Source of the DNA: Bacillota bacterium
Lineage (GTDB): Bacteria > Bacillota > Clostridia > Lachnospirales > Lachnospiraceae
Assembly (NCBI GenBank): GCA_023425485.1
Contig: JAFACO010000004.1
Span: 1-15,554 of the forward strand
Length of the DNA stretch: 15,554 nt
Direction: 5' to 3'
The stretch's first letter is position 1, and every line of letters starts with the position of its first letter. The translations under genes were made by a program, and so were the position numbers. This document shows positions 7,082-14,397 of this stretch, in pieces. The notes beneath the pieces were generated by a model. The model had not been told where the DNA came from. It did no database searches and saw only the letters and a program-made list of their open reading frames with translations.

Positions 7082-7168
7082 TTATGATATACCATATATA
7101 CTAGGGTTTTCGTGGTATTTAATAGGTAAACTACTTGTCTGAAAATGTTAAGCTGACGCTCTTTTAAA

Positions 7169-7192
7169 GTACAAAAATTAATTTTATTGTAC
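7169..7192. repeat. AT-rich inverted repeat between divergent promoters
   Basis: GTACAA (7169-7174) and TTGTAC (7187-7192) flank a perfect 12-base palindrome AAAATTAATTTT (7174-7185). It could be a protein-binding operator or a weak hairpin. It sits roughly midway between the pyrG and ftsH promoters. In AT-rich DNA such repeats also arise by chance. Confidence 0.35.
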
Positions 7193-7402
7193 ATCTACCA
7201 ATCATTTTGATTATTATTAGTTAGTTCTTAGAAATTTATGAAAGTAATATAATAATATCATTGTTTTTTATTTTTCGTTAAAGTATATAATGAGTAATGA
7301 GAACCAATTAAAATATCTACCAAAAAAGACTATTGTGTAAAATAATGGTAAATAATAAGTAGTAGGACACAATTTGGACATAGTTTTTTAAGAACAATTT
7401 TA

Positions 7403-7431
7403 TTGATTTATGGAAAGACTATAAGTATAAT
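7403..7431 (+). promoter_or_regulatory. Promoter of ftsH
   Basis: TTGATT (7403-7408) and a perfect TATAAT (7426-7431) are spaced by 17 bases, as for the housekeeping sigma factor. Transcription should start near 7438, giving a leader of about 100 bases. I see no CIRCE heat-shock operator (TTAGCACTC inverted repeat) in that leader. Confidence 0.7.
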
Positions 7432-7540
7432 GAGTTATACACGTGATTGGAAAATACAGTGAAGTTATATTAAATAGAAGATATTTTTCGAAGGTAGTTT
7501 ACTTAAGAGTAAAGGGTTAAGTTATGAATAGGAGGATTTG

Positions 7541-9550
7541 ATGGACAATAATAGTAACAATAATAAAAATAATAATAATAAGAAGAATGGAATGCCAAAT
7601 CGGCTTAGCATTATTATTATATTAGTTTCATCCTTATTTATATGGTATATTTTTTCGTTACTGCAAACGCAAATGAAAGAAGGTACCATGAGTGAAATCA
7701 ATTATAATGAATTTCTAGATATGATTGATGAAGGTAATATTGAGCATGTCTTATTTAAGACAGACCAGATTATCATTACACCAAAGGGACAGGAAGATAA
7801 GACAATAAAAACGACCTTTTTTACAGGATATCTCTACTATGATAAGACGATAGACTTGCTTAATGAAAAAGGGATTCAATATTCCAGAGATATTGAGAAA
7901 CAAAATGTTTTAATGTCAGTTCTTTCAATGATATTACCATTTATAGCAATCTATGTTGTGATGTGGTTTTTGTTTAGAGCATTAAGTAAAAACAGTGGTG
8001 GAATGATGGGCGTTGGTAAAAGCAATGCCAAGGTATACGTAGAAAAGCAAACTGGCGTAACCTTTAAAGATGTAGCTGGTCAGGAGGAAGCAAAGGAATC
8101 CTTAACAGAAATTGTTGATTTCCTTCATAATCCTGCAAAATACACCCGTATCGGTGCAAAGCTTCCAAAGGGAGCACTTTTAGTTGGACCTCCCGGAACA
8201 GGTAAAACCTTGTTAGCGAAGGCAGTTGCCGGTGAAGCAAAGGTTCCTTTCTTCTCTTTATCTGGTTCGGACTTTGTAGAAATGTTCGTAGGTGTTGGTG
8301 CTTCCAGAGTTCGAGATTTATTTAAGCAGGCACAGCAGACCGCACCATGTATTATATTTATTGATGAGATTGATGCCATTGGTAAAAGCCGTGATTCTCA
8401 CTATGGCGGTGGTAATGATGAACGTGAGCAAACCTTAAATCAGTTGTTGGCTAATATGGATGGTTTTGATTCCTCCAAAGGCTTAGTAGTCCTTGGTGCT
8501 ACCAACCGACCAGAGGTACTTGATAAAGCACTTCTTCGTCCAGGTCGTTTTGACCGACGTATTATTGTTGATAAACCAGATTTAAAAGGTAGAGTGGATA
8601 TCTTAAAGGTTCATGCTAAAAATGTATTGATGCATGATTCCGTAGACTTAGAAGGTATTGGGAAAGCCACCTCTGGCGCAGTGGGTTCCGATCTTGCAAA
8701 TATGATTAATGAGGCTGCAATTTTAGCAGTTAAACAGGGCAGAACTGTAGTTACACAGGATGATTTATTTGAATCTGTAGAAGTTGTTATCGCAGGTAAA
8801 GAGAAGAAGGATCGTATTCTTAGTAAGGAAGAAAAACGTATTGTTGCTTACCATGAGGTTGGGCATGCGTTGGTAACCGCCCTTGAAAAGAATGCAGAGC
8901 CAGTTCAGAAGATTACTATTGTTCCAAGAACTATGGGTTCCCTTGGTTATGTAATGCAGGTTCCGGAAGAAGAAAAATACCTGATGAGTCAGGCGGAAAT
9001 TCTTACACGTATTGTTACCTTATACGGTGGTCGTGCGGCAGAGAAGCTGGTATTTGACTCCATAACCACAGGTGCTTCTAACGACATTGAAAAAGCAACT
9101 TCCCTGGCACGTGCAATGGTAACCCAATATGGTATGTCAGAGAAATTTGGACTCATGGGTCTTGAATCTGTAGAAAATAGATATCTGGATGGTCGAGCAG
9201 TGCTTAACTGCGGTGATCAAACTGCTGCAGAGATAGATACAGAGGTAATGAATATTCTAAAATCCTGTTATGCAAGAGCAGAAGAGCTCTTGGCAGGTAA
9301 TCGCGAGGTCTTGGATAAGATTGCAGATTACTTAATCAGTAAGGAAACAATTACTGGTGAGGAATTTATGAAGATCTATAATGAGATTAAAGGTATTACC
9401 GTAGAGCCAAAGCCGGAAGCTGGTGAGAAATCAGGTGCTGAAGGAATTGCGAAGCTAGATAATAAAATAGAATTAAAATTAGAAACAGAACCAATGTCAG
9501 GTGTGGAACCAAGTCAAGAAGTCAAAAATGATATAAAGGATAACGAGTAA
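7541..9550 (+). CDS. ftsH: ATP-dependent zinc metalloprotease FtsH
   Basis: Membrane-anchored AAA protease that unfolds and degrades damaged membrane proteins and short-lived regulators. The 669-residue protein has two membrane helices (about 22-42 and 124-145) around an extracytoplasmic domain; then the AAA domain with Walker A GPPGTGKT at about 216-223, Walker B IIFIDEIDAIG, and the second region of homology ATNRPEVLDKALLRPGRFDR; then the peptidase domain with the zinc motif HEVGH at 438-442 and the third ligand Asp in TGASNDIEKAT. All key residues are present. The N-terminus is an Asn/Lys tract from AAT repeats, and the acidic tail of about 45 residues is low-complexity. I chose the ATG at 7541, five bases after AGGAGG (7530-7535); an in-frame TTG at 7538 is too close to that site. 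It is single, with its own promoter and terminator. Confidence 0.97.
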   Translation: MDNNSNNNKNNNNKKNGMPNRLSIIIILVSSLFIWYIFSLLQTQMKEGTMSEINYNEFLDMIDEGNIEHVLFKTDQIIITPKGQEDKTIKTTFFTGYLYYDKTIDLLNEKGIQYSRDIEKQNVLMSVLSMILPFIAIYVVMWFLFRALSKNSGGMMGVGKSNAKVYVEKQTGVTFKDVAGQEEAKESLTEIVDFLHNPAKYTRIGAKLPKGALLVGPPGTGKTLLAKAVAGEAKVPFFSLSGSDFVEMFVGVGASRVRDLFKQAQQTAPCIIFIDEIDAIGKSRDSHYGGGNDEREQTLNQLLANMDGFDSSKGLVVLGATNRPEVLDKALLRPGRFDRRIIVDKPDLKGRVDILKVHAKNVLMHDSVDLEGIGKATSGAVGSDLANMINEAAILAVKQGRTVVTQDDLFESVEVVIAGKEKKDRILSKEEKRIVAYHEVGHALVTALEKNAEPVQKITIVPRTMGSLGYVMQVPEEEKYLMSQAEILTRIVTLYGGRAAEKLVFDSITTGASNDIEKATSLARAMVTQYGMSEKFGLMGLESVENRYLDGRAVLNCGDQTAAEIDTEVMNILKSCYARAEELLAGNREVLDKIADYLISKETITGEEFMKIYNEIKGITVEPKPEAGEKSGAEGIAKLDNKIELKLETEPMSGVEPSQEVKNDIKDNE

Positions 9551-9562
9551 TAATGATATGTT

Positions 9563-9588
9563 AGGGACGGCTATGCCGTCCCTTTTAT
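9563..9588 (+). terminator. Intrinsic terminator of ftsH
   Basis: AGGGACGGC (9563-9571), loop TAT, GCCGTCCCT (9575-9583) is a perfect GC-rich nine-pair stem followed by a T-rich tail (TTTATT). It begins 12 bases after the ftsH stop. The stem also has the same sequence logic on the other strand, but there is no gene there to end. Confidence 0.9.
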
Positions 9589-9592
9589 TCAT

Positions 9593-9618
9593 GACAAGTG
9601 AAACGACTTGTCGTTTCA
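9593..9618 (+). other. Overlapping alternative hairpins downstream of ftsH
   Basis: GACAAGT (9593-9599) can pair with ACTTGTC (9606-9612), or TGAAACGAC (9599-9607) can pair with GTCGTTTCA (9610-9618, two-base gap, so really seven or eight pairs). The two share bases and cannot form together. There is no U-run after them. They lie before the DJ-1 gene; a regulatory role is only a possibility. Confidence 0.45.
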
Positions 9619-9705
9619 TCTTGTTTAATAAAGGAGCCTTAAATATCATTGCTATTTCGAGTCAGTTAATATGCAGCAAGGGTAAAAGGAAAAGGGAGGA
9701 TGTTC

Positions 9706-10284
9706 ATGAAAACGTTATTATTCTTAGCAAAAGGGTTTGAAACAATGGAATTTAGTGTGTTTGTTGATGTATTAGGTTGGGCACGGAGTGATTTTTCTTG
9801 TGATACCCATGTGATAACCTGTGGTTTCCAAAGGGAGGTAGTAAGTACCTTTAATATTCCGGTTTTGGTGGACACTCTTATTGATGAAATTAATGTGGAG
9901 GATTATGATGCTTTGGCAATTCCCGGAGGATTCGAGGAATATGGCTTCTATGAGGAAGCTTACAGTGAAAAGTTTCTAAGTTTAATTAGAGAATTTGATT
10001 CAAAAGGGAAAATAATAGCAAGCATCTGTGTTGCTGCATTGCCGATTGGCAAAAGTGGAGTATTAAAAGGTCGTAAAGCAACCACCTATCATTTAAATAA
10101 TGGCAGGCGGCAAAATCAATTAAGAGAATTTGATGTAGAAGTTGTAAATGAACCTGTGGTTGTGGATAGAAATATTATCACCTCGTATTGCCCAGAAACA
10201 GCTTCCAGTGTTGCCTTTGTTTTATTAGAAATGCTAACCACAAAGGAACAGATGGAAGCAGTGAAAACAGCTATGGGTTTTTAG
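9706..10284 (+). CDS. DJ-1/PfpI family protein (DJ-1-like)
   Basis: A 192-residue flavodoxin-like protein close to the DJ-1/YajL branch, linked to protection against reactive carbonyls and oxidative stress, though the substrate is debated. The start LLFLAKGFETME aligns with human DJ-1 VILAKGAEEME, placing Glu15 at the conserved acidic residue, and ASICVAALP puts Cys108 at the nucleophile elbow (DJ-1 Cys106). The region GVLKGRKATTYH also fits. Length is normal. I chose the ATG at 9706, six bases after GGGAGG; an ATG at 9700 directly abuts that site and is unlikely to be used. No promoter is clear in the 120 bases after the ftsH terminator. It ends 10 bases from the convergent PHP gene, with no visible terminator between them. 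Confidence 0.9.
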   Translation: MKTLLFLAKGFETMEFSVFVDVLGWARSDFSCDTHVITCGFQREVVSTFNIPVLVDTLIDEINVEDYDALAIPGGFEEYGFYEEAYSEKFLSLIREFDSKGKIIASICVAALPIGKSGVLKGRKATTYHLNNGRRQNQLREFDVEVVNEPVVVDRNIITSYCPETASSVAFVLLEMLTTKEQMEAVKTAMGF

Positions 10285-10294
10285 TACGGGATAT

Positions 10295-11128
10295 TCACGA
10301 TTCTAATGTTCCTAAATTAAGCATACGAATAGGAATATTAACATCACCAATTCTTGCAGTACCAAAAGTTCCGTGGCAATCTGATCCGCAGGTTATCATA
10401 AGTCCATGTTGATTACATAAGCTTAAACAGTGATTGGTAATCTCCTTTGTGTGAGTGACATAATAGCATTCAATGCCATCTAAATCGTGGGTAAGAAGTT
10501 GTTGTATTTTTTGTTTGAATTCTGCGTGGGTATTAGTTTTAATTGATACCCCCGGATGAGCGAGAATAGCCTTACCTCCTGCCATGTGGATCTGGTCACA
10601 AACAGTTTGAATCGACGGAAAATCCACAGAGTCATAATAGCAGTTGTATTTGGTGTATAGGGCAAAACCTTCCCTAAGGGTATTTGTGAAGCCCTTTTCC
10701 AAAAGATAATGAAGGGCTTTCCAACCCCCTTTTGTTCTGTCATACTGATAGTCATTATATTCTGCAACGCTAATGTTTGGATAATCCTTTTCCATTTTTT
10801 CTATTAATAAAGAATTCACTTGAAACAGCATCGATCGGTTCTTATCAACGAAGGCCTGAAAGTATGGATTGTCAATATCCACGCCATAACCTAGAATATG
10901 ATAGTTTAATCCCTCATATAAGGAATTTAGCTCAACCCCGGTAAGAAATTGGATATCTGCATCCAGACATAAACTTCTAAGCTCTCTGGAGCCTTCCAGC
11001 ATATCATGATCGGTAAGAGCAATTAAACCTACATTGTTTTGCAGAGCTTCCTTCAAGATTTCTTCTGGTGACATTGTTCCATCCGAATAATAGGAATGAA
11101 TGTGCAGATCAGCGGTTTTTTCTAACAT
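10295..11128 (-). CDS. PHP-domain metal-dependent phosphoesterase (TrpH/YciV-like)
   Basis: A 277-residue cytoplasmic hydrolase of the polymerase and histidinol phosphatase fold. Metal ligands are clear: DLHIHS with Asp7, His9 and His11, TDHD with Asp40 and His41, Glu66 in GVELN, AHPG in the second half, and GSDCHG near the C-terminus. The layout, with a helical insertion between about 95 and 170, matches the TrpH/YciV group; the E. coli member (RNase AM) removes 5' nucleotides from short RNAs and 3',5'-bisphosphonucleotides. That activity is a family inference. The ribosome binding site AAAGGAGG lies ten bases before the ATG, which is rather far but acceptable. It is divergent from uvrC and convergent with the DJ-1 gene. 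Confidence 0.9.
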   Translation of the reverse strand: MLEKTADLHIHSYYSDGTMSPEEILKEALQNNVGLIALTDHDMLEGSRELRSLCLDADIQFLTGVELNSLYEGLNYHILGYGVDIDNPYFQAFVDKNRSMLFQVNSLLIEKMEKDYPNISVAEYNDYQYDRTKGGWKALHYLLEKGFTNTLREGFALYTKYNCYYDSVDFPSIQTVCDQIHMAGGKAILAHPGVSIKTNTHAEFKQKIQQLLTHDLDGIECYYVTHTKEITNHCLSLCNQHGLMITCGSDCHGTFGTARIGDVNIPIRMLNLGTLES

Positions 11129-11189
11129 TAGTCAGTAGCCTCCTTTAATTCTTGGGATTTAATGTAAAGGGTGATTTAAATAGCGTATT

Positions 11190-11219
11190 TTTATATTTAT
11201 GTTAAGTATAAAGCATCAA
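11190..11219 (-). promoter_or_regulatory. Possible promoter of the PHP phosphoesterase gene
   Basis: On the minus strand TTGATG (11219-11214) and TATAAA (11195-11190) are 18 bases apart, about 60 bases before the gene's start codon. The match is fair, but the region is AT-rich and other choices (such as TATACT inside the spacer) exist. Confidence 0.35.
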
Positions 11220-11252
11220 CCCAACGTGTTGCTAGTAAAATAATTCTTTCTA

Positions 11253-11261
11253 TGTTATAAT
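11253..11261 (+). promoter_or_regulatory. Extended -10 promoter element for uvrC
   Basis: TGTTATAAT is a perfect extended -10 (TG, one base, TATAAT). A good -35 at the right distance is not seen; TTGCTA at 11229-11234 is 21 bases upstream, too far. Transcription would start near 11268, about 70 bases before uvrC. Confidence 0.55.
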
Positions 11262-11336
11262 CGCTATGAAATAAAGGTTGCTATTTCAAAATAACAAGAA
11301 ACTTTAAGACCAATAAGCTAACTTTAGGAGATGGCT

Positions 11337-13208
11337 ATGTTTGATATTGAAGAAGAATTAAAAAAATTACCGGCCAAGCCCGGTGTTTATATAATGAGAA
11401 ACATAGACGATAATATCATCTATGTGGGTAAAGCGATTATTTTAAAGAATAGAGTTAGACAATACTTTCAAAATAGTCGTAACCATACCGAGAAGATTAG
11501 ACAGATGGTGGAGAACATCGACCATTTTGAATATATAATTACAGATTCAGAGCTTGAGGCATTAGTTTTGGAATGTAATTTAATTAAAGAACATATGCCC
11601 AAATATAATACGATGCTAAAGGATGACAAAACCTATCCTTACATACGCGTTACATTAAATGAGGCGTTTCCAAAGGTGGCGATTACCAGAGAGCAGAAGA
11701 AGGATAAGGCGAAGTACTTTGGACCTTATACCAGTGTGAATGCAGTAAGGGACACACTGGAGCTTTTGCGCAGGATTTATAAAATTCGTACCTGCAATCG
11801 TATTCTTCCAAGAGATATAGGAAAAGAACGACCCTGTCTATACTATCACATGGGTCAGTGTGATGCACCCTGTCAGGGATATATCTCACAGCAGGATTAT
11901 AAAGCAAATATTGACGAGGTTCTGGAATTTTTGAACGGTAATTATTCCAGAGTTACAAAGAATTTGGAAGAGAAGATGGCAGCAGCTTCCGAGGCTATGG
12001 AATTTGAAAAGGCTGCACAGTACAGGGATCTCATAGGCAGCGTCAAACAGATAGCGAACCGGCAGAAGATTACGAATACCGATCAAGTTGACCGAGATGT
12101 AATTGCCTTTGCCAAGAATAAAGAAGAGGCAGTGGTTCAGACCTTCTTTATTCGCGGTGGTAAACTAATTGGCAGGGATAACTTCCATTTAAGTGGGGTT
12201 CAGGATGTTGAGGATGGCGAGGTTATGGCAAGCTTTCTCAAACAGTTTTATGCAGGAACCCCGTATATTCCAAAGGAAATATTTCTTGGTACCAAAACAG
12301 ATGAAGAAGAACTGATTACAGAGTGGCTTACTGCAAAGCGTGGACAGAAGGTGTACTTAAAGGTTCCTCAAAAGGGGGACAAAGAGAAGCTTGTGGAACT
12401 TGCCAGAAAGAATGCAGAATTAAGTCTTAATCAGGATTTAGAGAAAATCAAGCGTGAAGAAGCAAGAACCACTGGGGCATTAAAAGAACTTGCCCAGTAT
12501 CTTGACCTTCCACTCATTGAACGGATTGAATCCTTTGATATTTCCAATACCGCGGGCTTTGAATCAGTTGGGTCCATGGTGGTATATGAAAAGGGTAAGC
12601 CTAAGAAGGCGGATTATAGAAAGTTTAAAATAAAGTCCATACAGGGGCCGGATGATTATGCTTCCATGTATGAGGTATTAACCAGGCGATTCACTCATGG
12701 ACAGAAGGAATTACAGGAACTGAAAGAAAAACAGCTGGATGAATCCCTTGGAAGCTTTACCAGGTATCCGGATTTGATTTTTATGGATGGTGGAAAAGGT
12801 CAGGTGGGAATTGCTTTGCGCGTGTTATCAGAACTTAAGCTAAATATTGCAGTTTGCGGTATGGTGAAGGATGACAATCATAGAACCAGAGGTTTATTTT
12901 ATAACAATCAGGAGCTACCCATTGATAAAAGCAGCGAGTTGTTCCGCCTAATCACAAGAATTCAGGATGAAACCCATCGGTTTGCCATAGAATATCATCG
13001 AAGTCTGCGTCAGAAGAAGCAGGTGCACTCCATTTTGGATGATATTAATGGTATTGGTCCTACAAGAAGAAGAGCGCTTATGAAGTATTTTCAGTCCTTA
13101 GAAGCAATTCAATCAGCTGATGTTGAGGAGATTATGAAAGTACCTGCGATGAACCGACAGTCCGCAGAAATGGTTTATGAATTTTTTCATAAGCCATCCG
13201 TGCAATAA
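11337..13208 (+). CDS. uvrC: Excinuclease ABC subunit C
   Basis: Makes both incisions around DNA lesions in nucleotide excision repair after UvrA and UvrB find the damage. The 623-residue protein has all domains in order: the GIY-YIG nuclease for the 3' cut (PGVYIMRN, then IIYVGKA), a four-cysteine region (first Cys at about 153, in CNRILPRDIGKERPC then CDAPC) that binds an iron-sulphur cluster in studied homologues, the UvrB-binding UVR motif (MEFEKAAQYRD), the RNase H-like nuclease for the 5' cut (FDISNTAGFESVGSMVV, later FMDGGKGQ), and C-terminal helix-hairpin-helix motifs (INGIGPTRRRALMKYF). The usual VGKAKNLKNR reads VGKAIILKNR here, a minor change. I chose the ATG at 11337, six bases after AGGAG; the ATG at 11331 touches that site. 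It has its own promoter. Confidence 0.97.
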   Translation: MFDIEEELKKLPAKPGVYIMRNIDDNIIYVGKAIILKNRVRQYFQNSRNHTEKIRQMVENIDHFEYIITDSELEALVLECNLIKEHMPKYNTMLKDDKTYPYIRVTLNEAFPKVAITREQKKDKAKYFGPYTSVNAVRDTLELLRRIYKIRTCNRILPRDIGKERPCLYYHMGQCDAPCQGYISQQDYKANIDEVLEFLNGNYSRVTKNLEEKMAAASEAMEFEKAAQYRDLIGSVKQIANRQKITNTDQVDRDVIAFAKNKEEAVVQTFFIRGGKLIGRDNFHLSGVQDVEDGEVMASFLKQFYAGTPYIPKEIFLGTKTDEEELITEWLTAKRGQKVYLKVPQKGDKEKLVELARKNAELSLNQDLEKIKREEARTTGALKELAQYLDLPLIERIESFDISNTAGFESVGSMVVYEKGKPKKADYRKFKIKSIQGPDDYASMYEVLTRRFTHGQKELQELKEKQLDESLGSFTRYPDLIFMDGGKGQVGIALRVLSELKLNIAVCGMVKDDNHRTRGLFYNNQELPIDKSSELFRLITRIQDETHRFAIEYHRSLRQKKQVHSILDDINGIGPTRRRALMKYFQSLEAIQSADVEEIMKVPAMNRQSAEMVYEFFHKPSVQ

Positions 13209-13211
13209 GCA

Positions 13212-13241
13212 TTTACAGTTGGTAAAAAGATGTGATAGAAT
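13212..13241 (+). promoter_or_regulatory. Promoter of hprK
   Basis: TTTACA (13212-13217) and TAGAAT (13236-13241) are 18 bases apart, and the -10 is of extended type (TGATAGAAT). It lies just after the uvrC stop and would start transcription near 13248, so the leader carries the palindrome at 13270-13286. No terminator with a T-run separates it from uvrC, so read-through is also likely. Confidence 0.5.
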
Positions 13242-13269
13242 GGAACAAACTAAATGGAAGACAAGCAAG

Positions 13270-13324
13270 AGGAGGAAAATCCTCCTTACGAAATAATATA
13301 AAGATTTTATGTAATATAAGGAGG
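13270..13324 (+). promoter_or_regulatory. Shine-Dalgarno/anti-Shine-Dalgarno element before hprK
   Basis: AGGAGG (13270-13275), loop AAAAT, CCTCCT (13281-13286) forms a hairpin. The real ribosome binding site AAGGAGG (13318-13324) is a perfect seven-base complement of CCTCCTT (13281-13287). The CCTCCTT arm can thus pair with either its upstream neighbour, leaving the site free, or with the site itself, masking it. The design matches that before the lspA-like gene. Confidence 0.5.
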
Positions 13325-13329
13325 ATATG

Positions 13330-14259
13330 ATGTATACAGTTGAATTGGTGGCTTTGATTGAAAAGATGAATTTGGAGAATTGTACTCCTGACATTGATAT
13401 TAAGAATATTAAGATTTCCCAACCCGATGTAAATCGACCTGCGTTACAACTTGCAGGATTCTTTGATCATTTTGATTCAGAAAGAGTTCAGGTAATTGGT
13501 TATGTGGAAATGGCATATATGGAACAAATGGATAAGGAAGAGAGAGTTAAGATTCTATCCAGGCTAATGGATTTTCATGTGCCTTGTATCATATTTAGCA
13601 GAAATATTGAAGTTAATGAGAATTTCATTCAGCTTGCTACAGAAAAAGGTGTGCCAATTTTACGAACAGACAAAACAACTTCTTCCTTTATGGCAGAGCT
13701 TATTCGCTGGTTAAATGTTGAGCTGGCTCCAAGAATCACAATACATGGAGGTCTTGTGGATGTGTATGGTGAAGGAATTTTAATTATGGGTGAGAGCGGT
13801 ATTGGTAAGAGTGAAGCTGCACTGGAGCTTATTAAGCGCGGACATCGTCTTGTTGCGGATGATGCAGTTGAAATCAAGAAGGTCAGTGATGAAACTTTAA
13901 TTGGTTCATCTCCAGAAAATATTCGACATTTTATTGAACTTCGAGGAATTGGTATTATTGATGTTAAGACCTTATTCGGTGTGGAAAGCGTTAAGAATAC
14001 TCAGTCCATTGATCTGGTTATCAAGCTTGAGGAGTGGAATAAGGATAAGCTATATGACAGACTTGGACTGGAAGAGACTTATATTGAGTTTCTTGGCAAC
14101 AAGATTCCATGTCATTCAATACCAATTCGTCCAGGCAGAAACTTAGCAATTATTTGTGAATCTGCGGCAGTAAATTACCGTCAAAAGAAGATGGGTTACA
14201 ATGCAGTGCAGGAGCTCTATCGCAGGGTATTAAACAATATGAGTAAGACAGATAATTAA
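13330..14259 (+). CDS. hprK: HPr kinase/phosphorylase
   Basis: Bifunctional enzyme that phosphorylates HPr of the sugar phosphotransferase system on Ser46 and removes that phosphate, so driving CcpA-dependent carbon catabolite repression. The 309-residue length is typical. The N-terminal domain runs to about 130. The kinase domain has the P-loop GESGIGKS at 154-161, the conserved His in ITIHGGLVD just before it, ADDAVEI with the catalytic acidic residues, and the family signature around IELRGIGIIDV. All key residues are present. AAGGAGG is followed by ATGATG; I chose the second ATG (13330, five-base spacer) since the first (13327) leaves only two bases. It is followed by a glucokinase and murB on the same strand. 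Confidence 0.95.
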   Translation: MYTVELVALIEKMNLENCTPDIDIKNIKISQPDVNRPALQLAGFFDHFDSERVQVIGYVEMAYMEQMDKEERVKILSRLMDFHVPCIIFSRNIEVNENFIQLATEKGVPILRTDKTTSSFMAELIRWLNVELAPRITIHGGLVDVYGEGILIMGESGIGKSEAALELIKRGHRLVADDAVEIKKVSDETLIGSSPENIRHFIELRGIGIIDVKTLFGVESVKNTQSIDLVIKLEEWNKDKLYDRLGLEETYIEFLGNKIPCHSIPIRPGRNLAIICESAAVNYRQKKMGYNAVQELYRRVLNNMSKTDN

Positions 14260-14293
14260 ATTTCATATAAATAAACATCAAATAAAGGTTAAT

Positions 14294-14368
14294 GTGAAAA
14301 ATAAGTATTTCACGAAGTGAATTGCCATCAATTCACTTTCTAACTTTGTGCGCGCGAAGCAAAGTTAG
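14294..14368 (+). promoter_or_regulatory. Chain of overlapping palindromes before the glucokinase gene
   Basis: GTGAAA (14294-14299) can pair with TTTCAC (14308-14313); TTCAC (14309-14313) with GTGAA (14317-14321); and AAGTGAATTG (14315-14324) with CAATTCACTT (14329-14338, loop CCAT). The second excludes both others. A separate nine-pair stem CTAACTTTG/CAAAGTTAG (14340-14348 with 14360-14368) has a loop of alternating GC, striking in this AT-rich setting. No T-run follows, so these are not simple terminators. They end 29 bases before the start codon and may be regulatory RNA or a dispersed palindromic repeat. Confidence 0.5.
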
Positions 14369-14397
14369 CAGATATTGAGAAAGGTAAGGATTTTAGT

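Larger units (their letters stand above)
6868..7540. other. Divergent control region between pyrG and ftsH
   Basis: About 670 bases without a gene. The left part holds the pyrG ribosome binding site, leader, terminator and promoter. The right part holds the ftsH promoter (7403-7431) and ribosome binding site. Between them, about 7085 to 7400 is very AT-rich; the only structure I see there is an imperfect inverted repeat at 7169-7192. Confidence 0.7.

Noticed and set aside
9558..9740. A 60-codon plus-strand frame between ftsH and the DJ-1 gene.
   Set aside because: It runs through the ftsH terminator and the following hairpins, has no ribosome binding site, and overlaps the DJ-1 start.
13381..13470. 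Search for a second gene or insertion inside hprK because of shadow frames.
   Set aside because: hprK is intact in length and motifs; the other frames are ordinary shadows.
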